From Bacteroidales bacterium UBA3808 (GTDB lineage Bacteria; Bacteroidota; Bacteroidia; Bacteroidales; Paludibacteraceae): a stretch of 30,504 nucleotides of DNA. Within the stretch, counting starts at the first letter, position 1, and the number at the start of each line of letters is the position of its first letter. Shown here one piece after another: positions 15,302 to 24,810 of the stretch. The notes under the pieces were generated by a model. That model had not been told where the DNA came from. It searched no databases and saw only the letters and a list, made by a program, of their open reading frames with translations. Where the stretch lies: contig DFEG01000026.1 in the NCBI GenBank assembly GCA_002369075.1, positions 61,607-92,110 of the forward strand, in the 5' to 3' direction. The translations under genes and the position numbers were made by a program.

Positions 15302-18300
15302 AGAAATTAGCAACCATAGTCCTGTTCATGGCGTTAAGCCTGCCGATGATGGCGGGTATTCACTCGTATGCCGGCCAGTCCGTATTAAGTTCGGGTCATT
15401 GGGTAAAGATCCGTGTGAGCGAGTCCGGAGTGTGCCGGATGAGTTTTGACGAAATCCGCGCAGCCGGAATAGACCCTGCGCAGATCCGTGTGTTCGGATA
15501 CGGAGGCGCCATGCTCAACCAGAATTTCCAGAAGACGAAGATTGACGACCTGCCGCAGGTTCCCGTGTTTATGGGAACAGACTATGTGCTGTTCTATGTT
15601 CAGGGGCCGGTCAGCTGGAACTACGAGACCGCCAAAGGGCGTTTTACCCACACCCGCAACACCTACTCCAATTACGGCTATTATTTCCTAAGTGACAATG
15701 TGGGAACCATGTTGGCACCGACGGAAAGCGCAGCGGTAGAAGGCACTCCTACGGAAGTGACGAGCTACCCGATGCTGCAGGTGCATGACATGGACTCCAT
15801 CAACCTCATCGACCGTACAGGTATATCCGGCGGCGGCAAAACATTCTACGGCGAGCAGTTCAGTCCCGGAAAGAAAAGAAACTTCAGTTTCACGACACCC
15901 GATGCAAAAGAGGATGAGAACAGCTCTGTCTTTATCGACCTGGCAGCCTATGCCAGTACCGTTTCCACCTTCACCGCCCTGTATAACAACAGCGTGACCA
16001 AGTCCGTATCGGTGGACAAACCCAAAGACAGCTATGATTTCGGTGTAGGAAAAACGCTCTCTTTCACCGGCTCAGCCGCATCGGGCCAGACCATTCAACT
16101 GGTATTCCAGAACAGCGCAGCCAGCGCCTTGGGATGGCTCAACTACATTGAGATCACTACCCCGCGCGAGTTAAAGATGTTCGGGTCATACATGCCCGTG
16201 CGCACGTTGGTGAACCGGAACAGCAGTACTCCGGTACGTTTCCACCTGAATGGCGCAAATGCGGATGTACAGATATGGGACATTACCAATCTGGCGGCTA
16301 TCACACGTATGCCGACGACCACGGAGAACGGCGAACTGCTATGGGTAGGCACCCAGTCCAACGGTATTCATGAGTATATCGCCGTCAACACCGCGGGCAC
16401 CGATTTCGTTTCCGCAGAAGTGGTAGGCTCCGTGAATAACCAGAATCTGCACGCCCTGAGCGATATTGACTATGTAATCATATGCCCGGAGGGGTATGAA
16501 ACGGAAGCCACTCGTCTTGCTCAGGCGCACGAGGAGAAAGAAGGTATCACCTGGACTGTCGTGACGGACAAGCAGGTTTATAACGAGTTTTCCTCCGGTA
16601 CGCCCGATGCCACCGCCTACCGGTGGTTGATGAAGATGCTTTACGACCGTGCCAATCAGGGCAATGGGCAGAAACCGAGATGGTTGCTGCTGATGGGGCA
16701 TGGTACATTCGACAACCGCAAACTGCTGGTCAACTCGGGCTCTAACCTGCTGCTGACCTACCAGTCCGCCAACTCCCTCAACGAGGTGGAAGCCTATGCT
16801 ACGGATGACTATTTCGGTTATCTGGACGACAGCGAGGGCGAGTCGGATCAGGACGGCAAAATGGATATAGGCGTTGGTCGGTTGCCGGTAGAGAGCCTGA
16901 CAGAAGCTGCTACCACCGTGGACAAACTGATCAGTTATATCCGGAATACCCAACGGGGCAAATGGAAAAACCAGATCCTCTATCTGGCGGACGACGGCGA
17001 GCACGGCAAACACACTACCACCGCAGAGGAGAGTGCCGAACTGGTGCGTGTCAAGAATCCGGATTTCATCGTCCATAAGGTATATCTGGACGCCTACCCA
17101 CAAGAGGTCAATGCCTCGGGGGAGAGTTATCCGTTAGCCAAGAACAGGGTGATCAATCTGCTCAAAAGCGGCGTGCTGTTCTTCGACTACTCGGGGCACG
17201 GCGGCTATAATGCCATTACCAACGAAGGAGTCATGAACATCAAAGATATAGAGTCCATGACGAACAAGAACCAGGCTTTCTGGCTCTTTGCAACTTGTAA
17301 TTTCGCACAATGCGATGCCGGCAAGCGCAGTTCAGCCGAGGCGGCAGTACTTAATCCGAAAGGCGGCGCAATCGGAATCCTCGCAGCGACTCGTACCGTT
17401 TATGCCGACCAGAACACCCGGCTCAACCGCTTGGTGACCGATACACTCTTCGGGCATAGCAATGTATTCCACTATGACATGACGTTAGGTGAAGCGATAA
17501 CAGCAGGTAAAAACAGTCTGGGCAGACAAATCAACAAACTGGCATATGTCCTTTTAGGCGACCCGGCCATACGGCTCAATTATCCGACGGAGTATCAGGT
17601 GGAGACAACCACCGGCATAGATACCCTCAACGCGCTCAGCGTGCAACATGTAGAGGGCAGGATCATTGACGAGGACAGCCTGACCGTCACGGACTTTAAC
17701 GGAAAAGTCGATATCACGATATACGACAAAATGCAGATCATCACCACCCGTGACAATGACGACACCTCCGGCGAAGCACAGCTGCTGAGCTACAAAGACT
17801 ATCCCAACACCATCTTCTCCGGCGTGGCGGAGGTGAAGAACGGAGAGTTCAACTATACATTCATGGTTCCCAAGGACATCCGTTATAATTTTGGTAACGG
17901 CAGGATTGTCTATTACGCCTCTACGGCTGACAGTCTGGGTGAGCCGCGGATGGAAGCGGTCGGCCATTTCGAGAAATTCGTAGTAGGCGGTACCGGCAAT
18001 ATCTTCAGCGCGGACACCGTAGGTCCGGAGATGACGATTTATCTCAACACCCCGGCCTTCCAAAACGGTGACCGTACCTACCCCACTCCGCGTTTCTTTG
18101 CTGAGTTGGAGGATCCGCATGGGATCAACACCGCCGGAGCCGGTATCGGGCATGACCTGATGCTGATCATTGATGACGACCCAAGCAAGATTTACTCCCT
18201 GAACGAGTATTTCACCGCCGATGACAATAGTTATACCAGTGGACGGGTAAGTTACTTGGTGGACGCATTGCCGCAAGGTATGCACAGTCTCTCTTTCCGC

Positions 18301-18654
18301 GCATGGGATCTCCTCAATAACAGCACAACCAAGTCACTGAACTTCGTAGTGGAGCCCGGTCTCGATCCGTCCATCTATAATGTGATGACTTTCCCGAACC
18401 CTGTACGCAAAACCGGTGTGCTGAACCTTGTCGTCAACTACGACCAGCCGGACGAAGCGCTCTCAACCGAAGTATATCTGTTCAACACCTCCGGACAGAT
18501 GATTTATACCCACAAGCAAGACAATCCCGACCAGGTGTCTATCAACCTCGGCGAGATGGAACTGATGCCGGGCATCTATGTCTATAACGTGAAAATCAAA
18601 TCCGCAAGCAGCAAATACAGTGCCGCCTCCGGTAAGATCATCGTAACCAAATAA
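15298..18654 (+). CDS. porU: Type IX secretion system sortase PorU (C25 peptidase family)
   Basis: An 1118-residue protein with signal peptide (cleavage near MAGIHS). The gingipain-type C25 domain has catalytic His634 in SGHGGYN and catalytic Cys667 in FATCNFAQCD. The end (FPNPVRKTG to GKIIVTK) is a type A secretion-signal domain of about 85 residues. PorU sits on the cell surface, removes such C-terminal signals from cargo and attaches the cargo to A-LPS. It works with PorV, encoded next. The ATG overlaps the preceding stop (ATGA). Confidence 0.95.
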   Translation: MKKLATIVLFMALSLPMMAGIHSYAGQSVLSSGHWVKIRVSESGVCRMSFDEIRAAGIDPAQIRVFGYGGAMLNQNFQKTKIDDLPQVPVFMGTDYVLFYVQGPVSWNYETAKGRFTHTRNTYSNYGYYFLSDNVGTMLAPTESAAVEGTPTEVTSYPMLQVHDMDSINLIDRTGISGGGKTFYGEQFSPGKKRNFSFTTPDAKEDENSSVFIDLAAYASTVSTFTALYNNSVTKSVSVDKPKDSYDFGVGKTLSFTGSAASGQTIQLVFQNSAASALGWLNYIEITTPRELKMFGSYMPVRTLVNRNSSTPVRFHLNGANADVQIWDITNLAAITRMPTTTENGELLWVGTQSNGIHEYIAVNTAGTDFVSAEVVGSVNNQNLHALSDIDYVIICPEGYETEATRLAQAHEEKEGITWTVVTDKQVYNEFSSGTPDATAYRWLMKMLYDRANQGNGQKPRWLLLMGHGTFDNRKLLVNSGSNLLLTYQSANSLNEVEAYATDDYFGYLDDSEGESDQDGKMDIGVGRLPVESLTEAATTVDKLISYIRNTQRGKWKNQILYLADDGEHGKHTTTAEESAELVRVKNPDFIVHKVYLDAYPQEVNASGESYPLAKNRVINLLKSGVLFFDYSGHGGYNAITNEGVMNIKDIESMTNKNQAFWLFATCNFAQCDAGKRSSAEAAVLNPKGGAIGILAATRTVYADQNTRLNRLVTDTLFGHSNVFHYDMTLGEAITAGKNSLGRQINKLAYVLLGDPAIRLNYPTEYQVETTTGIDTLNALSVQHVEGRIIDEDSLTVTDFNGKVDITIYDKMQIITTRDNDDTSGEAQLLSYKDYPNTIFSGVAEVKNGEFNYTFMVPKDIRYNFGNGRIVYYASTADSLGEPRMEAVGHFEKFVVGGTGNIFSADTVGPEMTIYLNTPAFQNGDRTYPTPRFFAELEDPHGINTAGAGIGHDLMLIIDDDPSKIYSLNEYFTADDNSYTSGRVSYLVDALPQGMHSLSFRAWDLLNNSTTKSLNFVVEPGLDPSIYNVMTFPNPVRKTGVLNLVVNYDQPDEALSTEVYLFNTSGQMIYTHKQDNPDQVSINLGEMELMPGIYVYNVKIKSASSKYSAASGKIIVTK

Positions 18655-18730
18655 TTGAATAATTTATAATTTTAAATTAAACTATTGCCTATGAAGCAGA
18701 TCGCTTGAAGATTGAGAAAAAGCATTGACA

Positions 18731-18762
18731 TATCGAAATATCGAATTATCGACATATCGGAT
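18731..18762 (+). repeat. 8-bp tandem repeat between porU and porV
   Basis: TATCGAAA, TATCGAAT, TATCGACA, TATCGGAT in direct succession, four 8-bp units. The rest of the 134-bp gap is AT-rich, and I see no TAnnTTTG promoter in it, so porV is probably transcribed with porU. Confidence 0.7.
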
Positions 18763-18788
18763 ATACTAAAACAAAATAATTAACTGTA

Positions 18789-19976
18789 ATGAAAAAAATC
18801 TTTTTATCTCTCACGGCTTTGGTATGTGCTGTATCAATGAGTGCACAGGAACCTACGCCGAACCCTGTAATCACGGCTATGCCGTCCTTGTCCATCGCTC
18901 CTGACGCACGCGGAGCCGCTATGGGTGATATCGGTGTAGCGACTGAAGCTGACTTTAACTCGCAGTACTGGAACCCCGCCAAGTATGCGTATATGTACAC
19001 AAAGGGTGGTATCACCGCTAACTACACGCCTTGGTTGCGTAAACTGGTGGGGGATATTGACTTGGCACATATTGCCGGTTTCTACAACTTCGGTGACCTC
19101 GCCGGTGGTATCGGTGCCAGCTTCACTTATTTCTCGATGGGTAAGGTCCAGTTGACTGACATGAGCGGTACCAAACTGCAGGACGTCCGTCCGAACGAGT
19201 GGGCGCTTGACCTCAGTTACTACCGCAAACTGCATGAGTATGTATCCATGGCGGTAGCTGTACGGTTCCTGTACTCCGACCTGAATAACGGTGTCAACAG
19301 CTCTACTACCGGAACCGGAGGAAGTGAGATGCACCCGGCGATGACTGCCGCTGCTGATATTGCGCTGTATTATCGACAGCCGTTTGAGTTGCCTACCGGA
19401 ACAAGCAATCTCGCTATCGGTTTTACCCTCAAGAACTTGGGTGGTAAAATGAATTATGCAGATGACGGTAGCAGCAACTTCATCCCGACATCCATGAACA
19501 TCGGTGCCAGCTATGAGATTCCGCTCAACAAGTACAATTTCCTGACCCTCAACTTAGAGGCAAACAAGATGCTCGTTCCTACCCGCTATTCCAAGTTCGC
19601 TGCAGACCAGACCACTCAGCGCTACACTCAGGACGAGTACACGGCTATCAACCCTGCCAAAGGATGGTTCCAGTCGTTTGCGGACGCCCCGGGCGGAAGC
19701 AAAGAGGAGTTTGACGAGGTTCGTTGGGGAACTGGTCTCGAGTATAGTTACAACAAACAGTTCTTCGCCCGCGTAGGTTACAGTTACGAGAACTACTACA
19801 AGGGTAACCGTAATGTGATTACTTTCGGTGCCGGTTTCCACCTCTCGATCGTAACTCTCGATGTTTCTTACTGCGTTGGTTTGGCGGCCTCCAACCCGTT
19901 GGATCAGACCATGCGTTTCACCCTGGGCTTCGACCTCTATGGTATCAAAGACCTCGTGAACAACAAGAAAAAATAA
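18789..19976 (+). CDS. porV: Type IX secretion outer-membrane shuttle protein PorV (LptO)
   Basis: A 395-residue FadL-like beta-barrel. The signal peptide is MKKIFLSLTALVCAVSMSA, followed by QEPTPNPVITAMPSLSIAPD and ARGAAMGDIGVA, the N-terminal pattern of PorV. Alternating aromatic strands run to the end (RFTLGFDLYG). PorV takes secreted cargo from the translocon and brings it to PorU. The porU-porV order matches what I know of Porphyromonas. ispF begins 5 bp after the stop. Confidence 0.94.
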   Translation: MKKIFLSLTALVCAVSMSAQEPTPNPVITAMPSLSIAPDARGAAMGDIGVATEADFNSQYWNPAKYAYMYTKGGITANYTPWLRKLVGDIDLAHIAGFYNFGDLAGGIGASFTYFSMGKVQLTDMSGTKLQDVRPNEWALDLSYYRKLHEYVSMAVAVRFLYSDLNNGVNSSTTGTGGSEMHPAMTAAADIALYYRQPFELPTGTSNLAIGFTLKNLGGKMNYADDGSSNFIPTSMNIGASYEIPLNKYNFLTLNLEANKMLVPTRYSKFAADQTTQRYTQDEYTAINPAKGWFQSFADAPGGSKEEFDEVRWGTGLEYSYNKQFFARVGYSYENYYKGNRNVITFGAGFHLSIVTLDVSYCVGLAASNPLDQTMRFTLGFDLYGIKDLVNNKKK

Positions 19977-19981
19977 TCTCC

Positions 19982-20452
19982 ATGCGTATAGGCTTTGGAT
20001 ATGACGTACATCAGTTCTCCCCTAACCGCCCGTTGTGGTTAGGGGGAATTGAAGTACCCTATGAACTGGGGCTGTTGGGTCATTCGGACGCGGATGTCGT
20101 CATTCATGCATTGTGTGACGCCATATTGGGAGCAGCCGCTATGCGTGACATCGGATACCATTTCCCGGACACGAAAGGCAACGAGTATGAAGGAATCGAC
20201 TCCAAGATCCTGCTTCGCCGCGTGATGGAGATGATCCGTGCAAAGGGCTATGAGCTCGGCAACTGTGATATAACCATCTGTGCGCAGGCACCGAAACTCA
20301 CCCCCTATATCAATCAGATGCAGGCGTGTCTGGCAGAGGTGATGGGCGTTGCACCCGACCAAGTGAACCTCAAAGCCACTACGACGGAGCACCTCGGGTT
20401 TGTAGGACGTAAAGAAGGAATAGCAGCTTATGCAGTGGCTCTTGTTAATTAG
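19982..20452 (+). CDS. ispF: 2-C-methyl-D-erythritol 2,4-cyclodiphosphate synthase
   Basis: A 156-residue trimeric enzyme that cyclises CDP-methylerythritol phosphate with loss of CMP, the step after IspE. The metal ligands are Asp8 and His10 in GFGYDVHQF and His42 in GHSDADVVIHAL. The C-terminal TTEHLGFVGRKEGIAAYAV is typical. Full length for the family. The next gene starts inside its last 23 bp. Confidence 0.97.
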   Translation: MRIGFGYDVHQFSPNRPLWLGGIEVPYELGLLGHSDADVVIHALCDAILGAAAMRDIGYHFPDTKGNEYEGIDSKILLRRVMEMIRAKGYELGNCDITICAQAPKLTPYINQMQACLAEVMGVAPDQVNLKATTTEHLGFVGRKEGIAAYAVALVN

Positions 20453-20771
20453 TCTTTCTTTAATTGCCGACCTCTTTCATATAGGAGGTACTCCCTCTGT
20501 CGTAGAGAAAGAGGGTTCGTACGAGCGCATCGCGCTGACGGACAGTACCACGCTGGAGGTTTACCAAGGAGCAGATTCTATCTTCGTCGTCATGACGGCT
20601 TGCGCGCCGCAATGCTCCTCGTGCGCGCGTGTATATAATAAGGAGTGGCAACTCATCAGTTCCCCTACTCCCCCCTTCTCTTCCATCTTCCCGCTGGCTA
20701 CGATAGACAAGAAGACAGGCACCATTATCTGGAAGGACAACGACACATGGAATTACCAATCTACCTTGTAG
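20430..20771 (+). CDS. Small exported protein with a Cys cluster, unknown function
   Basis: A 113-residue protein with a hydrophobic N-terminus (MQWLLLISLSLIADLF), probably a signal peptide. The rest is beta-rich, with TACAPQCSSCARVYNKEWQLI giving a C-x3-C-x2-C cluster. It may be a short relative of the DUF3256 proteins of Bacteroidetes, but I hold that weakly. A C-rich stretch translated as SSPTPPFSS may be an old repeat remnant. It overlaps ispF by 23 bp and aroK by 25 bp, and this tight packing in one direction supports it as a real gene. Confidence 0.65.
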   Translation: MQWLLLISLSLIADLFHIGGTPSVVEKEGSYERIALTDSTTLEVYQGADSIFVVMTACAPQCSSCARVYNKEWQLISSPTPPFSSIFPLATIDKKTGTIIWKDNDTWNYQSTL

Positions 20772-21292
20772 GATATATGGGCGCCGGCAAAACTACTGCC
20801 GGCCGTCTGCTCGCTGACAAACTCGGTTGGAGGTTTGTGGATTTGGATGAGGCGTTTGAGATCATCCACGGTCTCACTACGGCGGAATATATCCGCCGCT
20901 ACGGATTGGAACAGTTCCGCAAGAAAGAGAAATACGTAGTCGAAGATCTGGCGGATCAGATACCTTACGAGCATGTTATTTATGCTACCGGAGGAGGTTA
21001 TCCCTGCTGGGAGGATAACATGGACTGCCTCTTGGAGTTAGGTACCAGTATTTATATCCGTTGGAAACCGGAGCACTTGGCGAAACGGCTTTCTCTGACG
21101 GATTTGAGCGAGCGTCCCGTTCTGCAAGGACGCACAGAAAAGGAGCTACTTTCTTTCATAGCTCCTCAACTCGAAGCGCGCGAGCCTTTCTATAGCCGTG
21201 CGCACCATGTTCTCGATGTAGATATCTGCGATGAGCAGTCGGACGAGCGGATTGCGGAAGCGCTATTTCGCTTGATACGCGAGCGCGTATAA
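20747..21292 (+). CDS. aroK: Shikimate kinase
   Basis: A 181-residue P-loop kinase that phosphorylates shikimate on the way to chorismate. It has Walker A GYMGAGKTT (9-17), substrate-binding DLDEAFE (32-38), the GGG loop (TGGGYP) and the lid Arg in SERPVL. The start MELPIYLVGY was chosen because Walker A normally lies close to the N-terminus; a longer frame to 20645 lies wholly inside the previous gene. Its 3' end overlaps sufE on the other strand by 30 bp. Confidence 0.94.
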   Translation: MELPIYLVGYMGAGKTTAGRLLADKLGWRFVDLDEAFEIIHGLTTAEYIRRYGLEQFRKKEKYVVEDLADQIPYEHVIYATGGGYPCWEDNMDCLLELGTSIYIRWKPEHLAKRLSLTDLSERPVLQGRTEKELLSFIAPQLEAREPFYSRAHHVLDVDICDEQSDERIAEALFRLIRERV

Positions 21293-21691
21293 CCTGATCT
21301 GCTTGAGCATCGCTACCACGCCGTTAGCCCGGGTCGGGCTCAGGTGTTCCTGCAACCCTATCCGTTCGATGAAATAGAGGTCCGCTTCCACTATCTCCTT
21401 CGGTGTATGCCCGCTCAGTACGGATAGCAGTAGCGCCACTATCCCCTTTACCAGCAGCGCGTCCGAATCACCGTTAAGGATCATCAGACCATTCTCCATC
21501 CGCGCAGTGAACCACACACTGGACTGGCAGCCGTCTATAAGGTTGCTCGGCGTTCGGTCCGCCTCCGGGAAAGGAGTCTTTTCTAGTTCTTTCGCGTAAT
21601 CAACGATCAGTTGGTAACGGTCCATCCAATCATCGAAAGCCTCGAACTCTTCAATAATCCCGTCTTGTATTTCGTTAATGGATTTCGCCAT
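21263..21691 (-). CDS. sufE: SufE-family cysteine desulfuration protein
   Basis: A protein of 142 residues starting MAKSINEIQ; an ATG two codons upstream at 21697 is also possible. SufE accepts persulfide sulfur from a cysteine desulfurase and passes it to the Fe-S scaffold. The active Cys is Cys55 in LIDGCQSSVW, the family hallmark. The start lies inside the end of ftsE, so it is part of the pheS operon. No suf genes are adjacent. Confidence 0.93.
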   Translation of the reverse strand: MAKSINEIQDGIIEEFEAFDDWMDRYQLIVDYAKELEKTPFPEADRTPSNLIDGCQSSVWFTARMENGLMILNGDSDALLVKGIVALLLSVLSGHTPKEIVEADLYFIERIGLQEHLSPTRANGVVAMLKQIRLYALAYQAK

Positions 21692-22334
21692 TCTCAAAAA
21701 CTAATTTGCGACCGGGGTACAGTTCCGGCCATTGTAAGTTATGTGTGGACATGAGGACCGTGATGCCTGCCTGCGAAATGGCATAAAGCAGATCCATGAT
21801 TTCCCTGCCCGTCTCGGAATCCAGGTTTCCCGTAGGTTCGTCGGCAAGAATCATCTCCGGCGAATTGAGCAGGGCACGCGCAATCACTACACGCTGCTGC
21901 TCGCCTCCGGATAATTCATACGGGCGTTTGTATGCCTTGGTGTCCATCCCGACCTGCTCCAATACCTCATGTACATGCGCCGCCATCAGTTTCTTGTCCT
22001 TCCACCCTGTGGCGCGGAGGACAAAGAGGAGGTTCTCTTCTACCGACCGGTCTGTCAGCAGTTTGTAGTCCTGGAAGATAATACCGAGTCTGCGGCGGAG
22101 GTAAGGCAGTTTGCGGCGGCTGATCTTGGTCATGTCATAGTCCAGCACGCGAGCTTCGCCGCTGGCGATGGGCAGTGCACCGTAGATGGTCTTCATCAGG
22201 GATGATTTGCCGGAACCGACTTTGCCGAGCATGTAAATCATCTCGCCACCCGTGACGGTCAGATTGACATCATGCAGGACGATCTGGTCCGCCTGGTGGA
22301 TGGATACGTTGGTATATCGGATTAGTTCGCTCAT
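21675..22334 (-). CDS. ftsE: Cell-division ABC ATPase FtsE
   Basis: A 219-residue ABC ATPase of the FtsE/LolD group. Walker A is GKVGSGKSS (37-45), the Q-loop is FQDYKLL, the signature LSGGEQQR (141-148) and Walker B ILADEPTGNLD (162-172). FtsE with FtsX drives cell-wall hydrolases at the septum. FtsX is not next to it here, so a LolD-like role cannot be excluded, but the length and RRLGIIFQDYKLL favour FtsE. Its start codon directly abuts the stop of the DUF349 gene. Confidence 0.82.
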   Translation of the reverse strand: MSELIRYTNVSIHQADQIVLHDVNLTVTGGEMIYMLGKVGSGKSSLMKTIYGALPIASGEARVLDYDMTKISRRKLPYLRRRLGIIFQDYKLLTDRSVEENLLFVLRATGWKDKKLMAAHVHEVLEQVGMDTKAYKRPYELSGGEQQRVVIARALLNSPEMILADEPTGNLDSETGREIMDLLYAISQAGITVLMSTHNLQWPELYPGRKLVFENGEIH

Positions 22335-23573
22335 TTATTCCTCATTCATTTTCTTCTCGATCTCCGCCAACTGCTTCTTCAGTTCGTCGATCTTGCTTTG
22401 CATGGAATCCACCAGTTTGTTCGCTGTATTGGACTTGGAGGTAAAGAAAAGAATATTGTTCTCGGCGGTCTTGATCTCCTGTTTGAGTCGCTCGTGCATG
22501 CGGCGGAGGCTGTCTCCACCCTTGGCGACGAATGCCTTGCGCTGCTCCTCACGCTCACGCTGGCGTTCCTCGCGCGCTTTCTGGCGTTCAAGATACTCTT
22601 TATGGCGTTGCTCACGCTCCTTGCGGCGCTCGCGGAGCTCTGCATAGAACTCTTTTTTGGTAGCAAAGAAGCGGTCACACTCTGCGCGGAAAGTCTCATA
22701 GATAGCCTGGTTATGCTTCTTCGGGGCAAAACCGATCTTGCGCCATTCGTTCTGCAGCTCCTGCACTTTGGCGGTAGCCTCTTCCCATTGCTTGGCGTTC
22801 ATCGGTTCGCCGTTCACCAGCGGCTCGTTGATCTCTTTCATGCGGTCGATAATCGCTTGTTTGGCTTCGAGATTGGCCTGTTCCTTGGCATGCAGTTCGT
22901 CGAAATACGCCTGGTGTTTCTTGTTGATGATGGTGGAAGCGGTCTTAAACCGGTTCCACAGATCCTCGCGCAGCTCACGGGCTACCGGACCTATCTCCGC
23001 CCACTCGTCATGCAACTGTTGCAATGCGCGGGAAGCCTCGATGATATTATCGTTGTTCTCCAGTTTCTCGGCTGCCTCGCAGAGGAGCGTCTTGAGTTCC
23101 AGGTTCTTCTTGAAATCCAGGTCACGGAGCTCTATATTGATCTTCACGAGGTCATAGAACTGCTCCTGGTATTGCTGATACGCCTTGCGGACTGCCTGGT
23201 TCTCCGTTGCGGGAATGGCGCCGATCTGTTTCCATTCGGCTTGCAACTCGCGCATACGCTGCAAATTAGCCATCACTTGGTCGGCATCCTCCCCCTCTAC
23301 CATCGCCTTCATCTCGTCGAGGATGGCTTTCTTGCGGGCGAGGTTGTCCGCCTCCTCTTTGGCTTGGGCGGCAGCTATCTCTGCTCTCTTGGCCTTATAG
23401 ATGCCTAATAGTTCTTTGAACTGCTCATCCAGTGCCTCCATACCCTCTCCGGTTTCCTCCTGGATGGTATAGAACTGTGTCTTGAGGTGATCTACTTGCT
23501 CTTTGATAGCCGTGGTGTCTTGCTCAAGCAACTGCTTGAGTTCTTCGATAATCTCTTGTTTTGTACTTGCCAT
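22335..23573 (-). CDS. DUF349 repeat coiled-coil protein
   Basis: A 412-residue, highly charged protein made of about four DUF349 units of 70-75 residues. Each has the pattern of a Trp in the middle followed by GP/GAIP/GFAPK (AEWKQIGAIP, DEWAEIGPVAREL, NEWRKIGFAPKK). It ends in a long coiled coil rich in Arg, Glu and Lys (about 315-412). Function is not established. It lies between pheS and ftsE with almost no spacers, so all are co-transcribed. There is no signal peptide, so it is cytoplasmic. Confidence 0.88.
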   Translation of the reverse strand: MASTKQEIIEELKQLLEQDTTAIKEQVDHLKTQFYTIQEETGEGMEALDEQFKELLGIYKAKRAEIAAAQAKEEADNLARKKAILDEMKAMVEGEDADQVMANLQRMRELQAEWKQIGAIPATENQAVRKAYQQYQEQFYDLVKINIELRDLDFKKNLELKTLLCEAAEKLENNDNIIEASRALQQLHDEWAEIGPVARELREDLWNRFKTASTIINKKHQAYFDELHAKEQANLEAKQAIIDRMKEINEPLVNGEPMNAKQWEEATAKVQELQNEWRKIGFAPKKHNQAIYETFRAECDRFFATKKEFYAELRERRKEREQRHKEYLERQKAREERQREREEQRKAFVAKGGDSLRRMHERLKQEIKTAENNILFFTSKSNTANKLVDSMQSKIDELKKQLAEIEKKMNEE

Positions 23574-23585
23574 AAGTATAAATGT

Positions 23586-24626
23586 TTAACAACTCTCGAA
23601 TTGGCGCAGGAAACGTACGTCGTTCTCGGAGAAGAGACGCAGATCCTTCACGCGGTATTTGAGGTTCGTAATACGCTCTACGCCCATACCAAAGGCATAG
23701 CCGCTATAGACTTTGCTGTCAATGCCGCAGGACTCCAACACATTGGGATCCACCATTCCGCAGCCTAATATCTCCACCCATCCTGTTCCTTTGCAGAACG
23801 AGCAGCCTTTGCCGCCGCAGATGTTACAACTGATATCCATCTCGGCGGACGGCTCGGTGAACGGGAAATACGAGGGGCGGAGACGGATCTTGGTTTCCGG
23901 TCCGAACATCTCCTTGGAGAAATAGAGGAGCGCCTCGCGCAGGTCTGCGTAGCTCACGTGCTTGTCCACGTAGAGTCCCTCCACTTGGTGGAAGAAGCAG
24001 TGTGCGCGGGCGGAAATCGCCTCATTACGATAGACCCTGCCCGGACAGAGCACGCGGATCGGCGGTTTCTGGCTCGTCATCACACGCGTCTGTACCGACG
24101 ATGTATGGGAACGGAGAAGTACGTCCGTCGGTTTCTGGACACCCGGCTCTTTCTCGATGAAGAAGGTGTCCTGCATGTCGCGGGCCGGGTGTTCCGGCGC
24201 GAAGTTCAGCATACCATAGACATGCTTGTCGTCCTCCACCTCGGGACCTTGTGCAATCGTGAAACCGATGCGGGAGAAGATGTCCTCTATCTCCTCGCGC
24301 ACGAGGGACAGCGGATGACGGGTGCCTAACGCGATGGGGTCCGGCGTGCGGGTCAGGTCAAGCTTATCCGCCTCTGCCGCCTTGGTCTCAAACTGTTCCC
24401 TCAACTCGTTGATACGTCCCTCCGTCTCCTGACGGAGTTGGTTCAACAGCTGTCCGAGTTCGCGTTTCTGCTCGTTCGGCACGGACCGGAACTCGTTGAA
24501 AAGCGCTGTAATCTCTCCCTTCTTACTCAGATATTTGATGCGCAGAGCCTCCAGCTCATCGGCGTTCGCCGCCTGCATTTCCGACACCTGCGACATCAGT
24601 GATTGAATACTATCTTTTAATGCCAT
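23586..24626 (-). CDS. pheS: Phenylalanyl-tRNA synthetase alpha subunit
   Basis: A 346-residue class II synthetase subunit. The N-terminal coiled coil contacts tRNA-Phe. The core has the motif 2 region (RVYRNEAISARAHCFFHQVEGLYVD), the FPFTEPSAEMDI segment, and motif 3 GMGVERITNLKYRVKDLR. Start chosen at MALKDSIQS (24626): the promoter -7 box is at 24653-24660, so the ATG at 24683 would lie upstream of transcription. pheT is not in the window. First gene of the pheS-DUF349-ftsE-sufE operon. Confidence 0.97.
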   Translation of the reverse strand: MALKDSIQSLMSQVSEMQAANADELEALRIKYLSKKGEITALFNEFRSVPNEQKRELGQLLNQLRQETEGRINELREQFETKAAEADKLDLTRTPDPIALGTRHPLSLVREEIEDIFSRIGFTIAQGPEVEDDKHVYGMLNFAPEHPARDMQDTFFIEKEPGVQKPTDVLLRSHTSSVQTRVMTSQKPPIRVLCPGRVYRNEAISARAHCFFHQVEGLYVDKHVSYADLREALLYFSKEMFGPETKIRLRPSYFPFTEPSAEMDISCNICGGKGCSFCKGTGWVEILGCGMVDPNVLESCGIDSKVYSGYAFGMGVERITNLKYRVKDLRLFSENDVRFLRQFESC

Positions 24627-24652
24627 AATACGGTTTGTTTCAAAAAATCGTG

Positions 24653-24683
24653 CAAATTTACAAAATTTTTTTGAATTGTGCAA
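24653..24683 (-). promoter_or_regulatory. Promoter of pheS operon
   Basis: Minus strand TTGCACAATTC and, after 20 nt, TAAATTTG (24653-24660). The leader is about 20 nt. Confidence 0.78.
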
Positions 24684-24720
24684 ATAATTCTAAAAAATAA
24701 TCGACAGAACGTAGTGGCGG

Positions 24721-24768
24721 AAAACAAAAACGCGTCAAAAAGACGCGAAAAACCGCCCCGAAGGACGA
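24721..24768 (-). terminator. Tandem terminators at the island/pheS boundary
   Basis: Two hairpins on the minus strand. CGTCC-TTCG-GGGCG (24754-24767), a UUCG tetraloop, is followed by GTTTTT. Then CGCGTC-TTTTT-GACGCG (24731-24747) is followed by TTTTTGTTTT. They should end transcripts coming from the small-gene island. Confidence 0.75.
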
Positions 24769-24810
24769 TTTTTCTTGACTTTAGCCAATAACCTTTCGCC
24801 ATTAGCCCCC

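Noticed and set aside
22398..23408. 336-codon open frame opposite the DUF349 gene
   Set aside because: Leu-rich shadow of the Glu/Lys/Gln-rich coiled coil; the sense protein shows repeated family motifs.
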